A DNA stretch of 64,000 nucleotides, taken from positions 930,001 to 994,000 of the forward strand of contig NZ_CP076061.1 in NCBI RefSeq assembly GCF_018729255.1, given 5' to 3'. A program made the position numbers and the translations under genes. The DNA is from Cupriavidus sp. EM10. Its GTDB lineage: Bacteria > Pseudomonadota > Gammaproteobacteria > Burkholderiales > Burkholderiaceae. The notes beneath the pieces were generated by a model. It saw nothing but the letters and a program-made list of their open reading frames with translations, ran no database searches and had not been told where the DNA came from. Shown in pieces: positions 59,904 through 64,000 of the stretch (positions are counted from its first letter, which is position 1; the number at the start of each line of letters is the position of its first letter).

Positions 59904-60578
59904 ATGCTGACGCAGGACACGGCTTTGCAGATCGCCTATGCCGGGCGCCCCGACATGCTGCTGCGCCTGGCAGAATTCGCCAGCAGCTACGCACTGGCCG
60001 ATAAGCCCGCGCTGATTGTGCAGGCCAGCCCCGAGGACCGGAACGTCGGGCATAGCCTGGCCGACTCGGCCATCAAGACGGCGTTAAGCCACGGGACGAA
60101 CCGCCAGGTAGCTTGGTGGGATGGCTTCCGCTCCTCTCGGGCCGCCCGCCCGGTCTTCCGCGGTTGGGCGTGCCGAGACGCAAGGGACGATCCGCAATGG
60201 GCGCTCGAGATGCATCGCGACGGCTCGTGTATCGCCGGCGTGTGGGCCTTCCCGGACGGCCATCGCGAACCGGCCGGACCTTGTTTGCATGACTTCTATA
60301 CTGGCGCCTTCGAGGACTTCGTAGAAATGGCGCTCCGGCTCACCGGCGAATCGGCTCCATCCTATCGGTTGACGGCCACACTCCTGCACGCGAACCGCTT
60401 GCCCTTCGTCACCGGCAATGGCGGCTGGTCTCGCACAACCCCAGCGCCACACCTCGCTACGCTGCAGTGGCCCCTTCGCACCGTGTCACAACCCGATGCG
60501 TGGAGCGCCGCCGTCACCGCGATGAATACCGAACTATTCGGAGCATACGGCCATGTCTACCACCCCGAGTCGCGTTAG
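59904..60578 (+). CDS. Uncharacterised 224-aa protein beside a TIR gene
   Basis: I chose the ATG at 59904 (MLTQDTALQIAYAGRPDML); the frame continues upstream without a good start. Segments include LRLAEFASSYALADKPALI, QVAWWDGFRSSRAARP, WALEMHRDGSCIAGVWAF and a Trp-rich C-terminus. The protein is soluble, with no signal or membrane segment, and I recognise no domain. It ends 21 bp from the TIR gene end (tail-to-tail), so shared function is suggested only by position. Confidence 0.65.
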   Translation: MLTQDTALQIAYAGRPDMLLRLAEFASSYALADKPALIVQASPEDRNVGHSLADSAIKTALSHGTNRQVAWWDGFRSSRAARPVFRGWACRDARDDPQWALEMHRDGSCIAGVWAFPDGHREPAGPCLHDFYTGAFEDFVEMALRLTGESAPSYRLTATLLHANRLPFVTGNGGWSRTTPAPHLATLQWPLRTVSQPDAWSAAVTAMNTELFGAYGHVYHPESR

Positions 60579-60599
60579 TACGACGGGCCACGCACCGCG

Positions 60600-61549
60600 T
60601 CAGCGGAGACGCTCCACGAACAGTTGCCAGAGCACCTCCGCCGCGCCTTCGTGGGTCAGCTTTGCGTCGTTGCCGGACCATTGCTGCATTTGCTGGCGAA
60701 AGTACATCGCCTGATCATCCGCCTCGGCATGCAACATCTCGTTGTAGCTATTGTCCTGGGCGTTGTCATTGCCGGAGTAGCCAATCTGCGCGCGCCCGCC
60801 ATAGAGCCGACTGATGCGGATGTAACATCCTGCCACCTTCTTGCCGTCCCGATAGACGGTGCCGGTAAAAGCCTCTTCGGAAATCGGCCGGAAACGCGCC
60901 TCGTAGCCCGGATTGCGCGGGCCGATCTCTTCCATCGAGTTTTCAAAAAGGCGCGGATGTAGGCGAAGCCCTCCTCAAGAAATCGGTCGCGGTCGATGTC
61001 GCTGAACTTTTTGCGTAGGGCCAGCGTGCTTGAACGCGGCCGCTCAGCCGCTAACGGCGTGCCGGCCACCATCTCCGGGGCGAGGGGTGTCGCCGTCCCG
61101 CTCAGGCTTTCGCGTCGTGGCGCGACCAGTTGGCGCAGCGACTGCACGATGTCAACAAATGCATCGTCGTGGGCGGTCCATTTACTGATCGGCTTGCCGT
61201 CCTGTGGCAACGCCTTGAGCCGGCCAAACGGCGCCGAATGCCAGTCGCACGGCCGCACGATTAGCGGAACCACAATGGCGGTGCCCGCCGCGTGCCGTGC
61301 CAAGGCACGGGTCATCTCGATGCCATAGCAGTAATCCGAGGCCATGAAGTCGGCGCTGACTAACATGAGGATCAGGTCGGCGCCCTCCAGTTCGGCACTG
61401 ACATGGCGGTCGATCTCGCCTCCGATCGGAATCCGATGATCGTGCCAGAGGTCAATCAACCCCTGCTTTCGTAGGAGGGATAGGTGCTTTTCGAGTTCGG
61501 CACGGTAGGATTCGTCTGCGTGACTATAGGACACAAACGCGCGCGTCAT
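60600..61549 (-). CDS. TIR-domain protein with a C-terminal sensor-like domain, frameshifted
   Basis: Residues 1-135 are a TIR fold: MTRAFVSYSHADESYRAEL, LILMLVSADFMASDYCYG and the catalytic-type Glu78 in YGIEMTRAL. VVPLIVRPCDWHSAPFGRLK is typical of prokaryotic TIR effectors that cleave NAD+. A linker is followed by FLEEGFAYIRAF, where A5 on the plus strand (60945-60949, T5 in the message) breaks the frame. One base gives FFENSMEEIGPRNPGYEA and continues to AAEVLWQLFVERLR, about 316 aa in all. The C-terminal half (RISRLYGGRAQIGYSGND) is unlike STALD or SLOG sensors that I know. Confidence 0.8.
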
Positions 61550-61757
61550 GGCGGCTCCGATGATCAGGGATTTCGCATTTTAGCCAATCCTTGTATTCAC
61601 CGGTACGCCACCACTGCCGGAACCTTTCCAGCGTTTTAGGCGCTGTGGCGGGATGAGTCGAAGCCGTGCAGCATAGACTGCGATGCCCATCCCCGATCAC
61701 GGTCGAGAGGCGAGTCGCGTGAAAGTATGCGTTCATACAATCGGAGGGGTCTATTAC

Positions 61758-64000
61758 ATGATCGAGAAGATCGACATCGAGAATTTCGGGTGCTATGCCA
61801 ATTTCGTTTGGAACAAAGCAGTCAGGGATCCGGGCAACAACGTCGCCAAATTCAAGAAGCTCAACGTCCTGTACGGTCGCAACTATTCTGGCAAGACCAC
61901 GCTCTCGCGTATCGTCCGCGCCCTAGAGACTGGCTCGATATCGCCTCGCTATGCTGGGCCGGCGTTTCAGGTGACGCTGTCTGGTGGCGTCCTGTCTCAC
62001 CACAATATTCCCACCCCTGCCCACACGGTACGCGTCTACAACAAGGATTTCGTCGATGAGCACTTAGCGTTTCTGCGCGATGAGACCGGCCACATTTCAC
62101 CCTTTGCCGTGCTGGGCCAGCAAAACAAGGAACTCGAAGCGCAAATCGACGCCTTGGAGAAGGAACTGGGCAGCGTCGATTCGCAGACGGGTCTGCGGCA
62201 CGACTTTCAAGTCAAGAAGGTAGCGCATGCTAACAAGCACAAGCTGGCTAGCGATGCGGCCGAGGGCCTCGAACGGTTGCTTGTCGACAAGGCCAATCGA
62301 CGCCCGACTGGCATCAAGCACAACCCGCTGTACCGAGACGCGACGTACGACATTCGCAAGCTCAAGCTCGATATCAAATCCGTGAAGGAGGGCAGCCTTG
62401 CGCCCCTCGCCGAGGAGGACAAGAAAGCGCTGATTGCGCTACTCGGCGAAGCTCCGCTGCCCGACGTCCGGCTCTTACCGCCGTTCAATCCATCGCTCGC
62501 GGCGCTCGGCGCCACGGCCAACAAGTTGATCACCAAGAAGATCCGGCCAAGCGCGCCGCTCCAGGAACTGCTGAACAATGCCGTCCTGCAAAGTTGGGTG
62601 AAAGCCGGTATCGGCCTCCACCGCGATACGCGAACGACGTGCGGATTCTGTGGCACGCCTCTGCCGGCAGCGTTGTGGGATACGTTGGGCGGCCACTTTA
62701 ACCAGGGATCGGCCGACCTCGACAGTCAAATCACCGCGGTGTTAGGCGAGATTTGGAAAGAGCGCGGTCGCATCGACGCCCTGCTTCTAATCAGCCCCAA
62801 AGCCTTTTACGCATCGCATCGGGCGCGCTTTGACGAGCTGGCGCGCACGTTGCAGGAACTCCTTGATCGCTACCGAGCCAGCCTGCTCGCACTGGAGACC
62901 GAGCTGACCGCGCGCCGCGACAATATCTTTGTCGAGCGACTGCCTCACGACGCCTTGGATCCGTCACCGTCGATTGTGGAAGCCATCGCGGCCATCAACG
63001 TGCTGATCGACCTTAACAATCAGGCAACCGCATCGTTGGCAGACACACAGGCAGCTGCGCGCACTGAACTTCGTCTAGGTGAGATTGCGCAGTTCGTGGC
63101 GGATATTGGCCTCGCAGCGGAGGAAGATCGAATCCGTGGGCTGTCGGCCGATGCGAGCACCGCCAAGGCCGAGCGTGATGCAATCGAAACAGAGGGCAAG
63201 CAACGCAGTGAAAAGATCGCTCATCTGAAGACCCAACTTCGCGATGAGCGCCGGGGCGCCGAGCAGGTCAACCGATATCTTGGCCACTTTCTTGGACATG
63301 GTGGCTTGCGGTTGTCGGCCTTGGAAGCGGAAGGATCGACCACGTATCGGTTCCAAATCATGCGCGGGGAGCACGCAGCGTACAACCTCAGTGAGGGGGA
63401 ATGCAGCTTGGTGGCGTTCTGCTACTTTCTTGCCAAGCTCAAGGATGTCGACACCGAAGGTAAGAAACTAATCGTCTATATCGACGACCCGATCTCGAGC
63501 CTGGACAGCAACCATATCTTCTTCGTTTTCAGCTTGATCGAGACTTACCTCGCAAAGCCGCTCGAAGACAACGATGGCTACGTCATCAAGGGCGCCAACG
63601 GCAAGCCGACCTATCGGTATGAGCAGCTGTTCATCTCTACTCACAATCTCGAGTTTCTGAAGTACTTGAAGCGGCTAACGAAGCCCGGGAAGGACAATGA
63701 GAGCTTCCTCATCACGCGCAAGGACTCATCCAGCGCAATCGGGCTGATGCCGCATTACCTGCGCAACTACGTGACTGAGCTGAACTATTTGTTCGGTGAG
63801 ATTTTTTGCTGCGCAGATGATGCCAATGCCACGGACCAGTTCCATAGCTTCTACAATTTCGGCAACAATCTACGGAAGTTTCTCGAGGCCTTTCTCTTTT
63901 TCAAGTATCCCTCTGCCCGGAACGACCGCGCCGATCATGATGAACGCGTCAGACTATTTTTGGTGACGGCTCCAATACGGAGGCCTTCGTCCGGCGCCTC
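61758..64000 (+). CDS. RloC/PrrC-like AAA_13 ATPase with zinc hook, 3' end beyond window
   Basis: About 748 codons are in the window, starting MIEKIDIENFGCYANFVWN after GGAGG. Walker A is GRNYSGKTT (residues 40-48). A coiled-coil middle contains the zinc-hook CGFCG (Cys295, Cys298). The ABC-like signature YNLSEGECSL lies near 542 and Walker B VYIDDPISSLD near 573-583, followed by LFISTHNLEFLKYL. This ABC-type core with a CxxC hook is shared by Rad50-like RloC anticodon nucleases and other AAA_13 proteins. T5 at 63957-63961 breaks the frame; one T restores LFFGDGSNTEAFVRRL. The nuclease region, if any, would be outside the window, so RloC identity is tentative. Confidence 0.75.
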   Translation, partial: MIEKIDIENFGCYANFVWNKAVRDPGNNVAKFKKLNVLYGRNYSGKTTLSRIVRALETGSISPRYAGPAFQVTLSGGVLSHHNIPTPAHTVRVYNKDFVDEHLAFLRDETGHISPFAVLGQQNKELEAQIDALEKELGSVDSQTGLRHDFQVKKVAHANKHKLASDAAEGLERLLVDKANRRPTGIKHNPLYRDATYDIRKLKLDIKSVKEGSLAPLAEEDKKALIALLGEAPLPDVRLLPPFNPSLAALGATANKLITKKIRPSAPLQELLNNAVLQSWVKAGIGLHRDTRTTCGFCGTPLPAALWDTLGGHFNQGSADLDSQITAVLGEIWKERGRIDALLLISPKAFYASHRARFDELARTLQELLDRYRASLLALETELTARRDNIFVERLPHDALDPSPSIVEAIAAINVLIDLNNQATASLADTQAAARTELRLGEIAQFVADIGLAAEEDRIRGLSADASTAKAERDAIETEGKQRSEKIAHLKTQLRDERRGAEQVNRYLGHFLGHGGLRLSALEAEGSTTYRFQIMRGEHAAYNLSEGECSLVAFCYFLAKLKDVDTEGKKLIVYIDDPISSLDSNHIFFVFSLIETYLAKPLEDNDGYVIKGANGKPTYRYEQLFISTHNLEFLKYLKRLTKPGKDNESFLITRKDSSSAIGLMPHYLRNYVTELNYLFGEIFCCADDANATDQFHSFYNFGNNLRKFLEAFLFFKYPSARNDRADHDERVRLFLVTAPIRRPSSGA

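Noticed and set aside
53000..60000. CRISPR-associated transposon
   Set aside because: No repeat-spacer array, cas gene, tnsC or tniQ is visible in the window, so TnsAB alone does not support it.

Overview
The window looks like a high-GC chromosome segment from a Burkholderiales beta-proteobacterium, most likely Cupriavidus or a close relative. This is inferred from the T6SS gene order, the GC-rich codon use and the many organosulfur-scavenging genes; no rRNA or marker gene is present to confirm it. I see no tRNA, rRNA or CRISPR array.

Region 1 (1-3784) is the 3' part of a very large ATPase/GAF/histidine kinase sensor. Region 2 (3791-28830) is a type VI secretion locus encoding all 13 core components. 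The minus-strand arm runs tssB-tssC-tssK-tssL-OmpA-like-hcp-clpV-tssE. The plus-strand arm runs vgrG, a peptidoglycan-degrading effector, a putative immunity gene, a membrane protein of unknown function, tssM-tssA-tssF-tssG-tssJ. The two arms diverge from one control region at 13394-13684.

Region 3 (28855-50441) is a sulfur-acquisition island: two MetNIQ-type importers, two sulfonate/taurine-type ABC importers plus an extra solute-binding protein, three DszA/NtaA-like flavin monooxygenases, three SfnB/DszC-like flavoproteins and one TauD-family dioxygenase. They form at least four transcription units. A short palindrome, GCAT-N6-ATGC, recurs in two of the three control regions examined. No flavin reductase and no regulator lie in the window.

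Region 4 (50442-64000) is an accessory island with lower GC and gene remnants. It holds an AbiTii-type abortive-infection gene with a perfect palindrome at its promoter, DUF4238 and AIPR-like fragments truncated at a shared junction, a TnsA-TnsB fusion transposase without visible tnsC or tniQ, a possible promoter-to-terminator small RNA unit, a phage-type tyrosine recombinase, an unrecognised 224-aa protein, a TIR-domain protein, and a large zinc-hook AAA ATPase resembling RloC that runs off the window.

About 19 genes or positions are interrupted by an apparent one-base deficit, nearly always inside a homopolymer. Restoring one base at each site makes each gene open and family-like over its full length. 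I therefore annotate them as single genes with suspected homopolymer under-calls, while noting that real mutations cannot be excluded from sequence alone.
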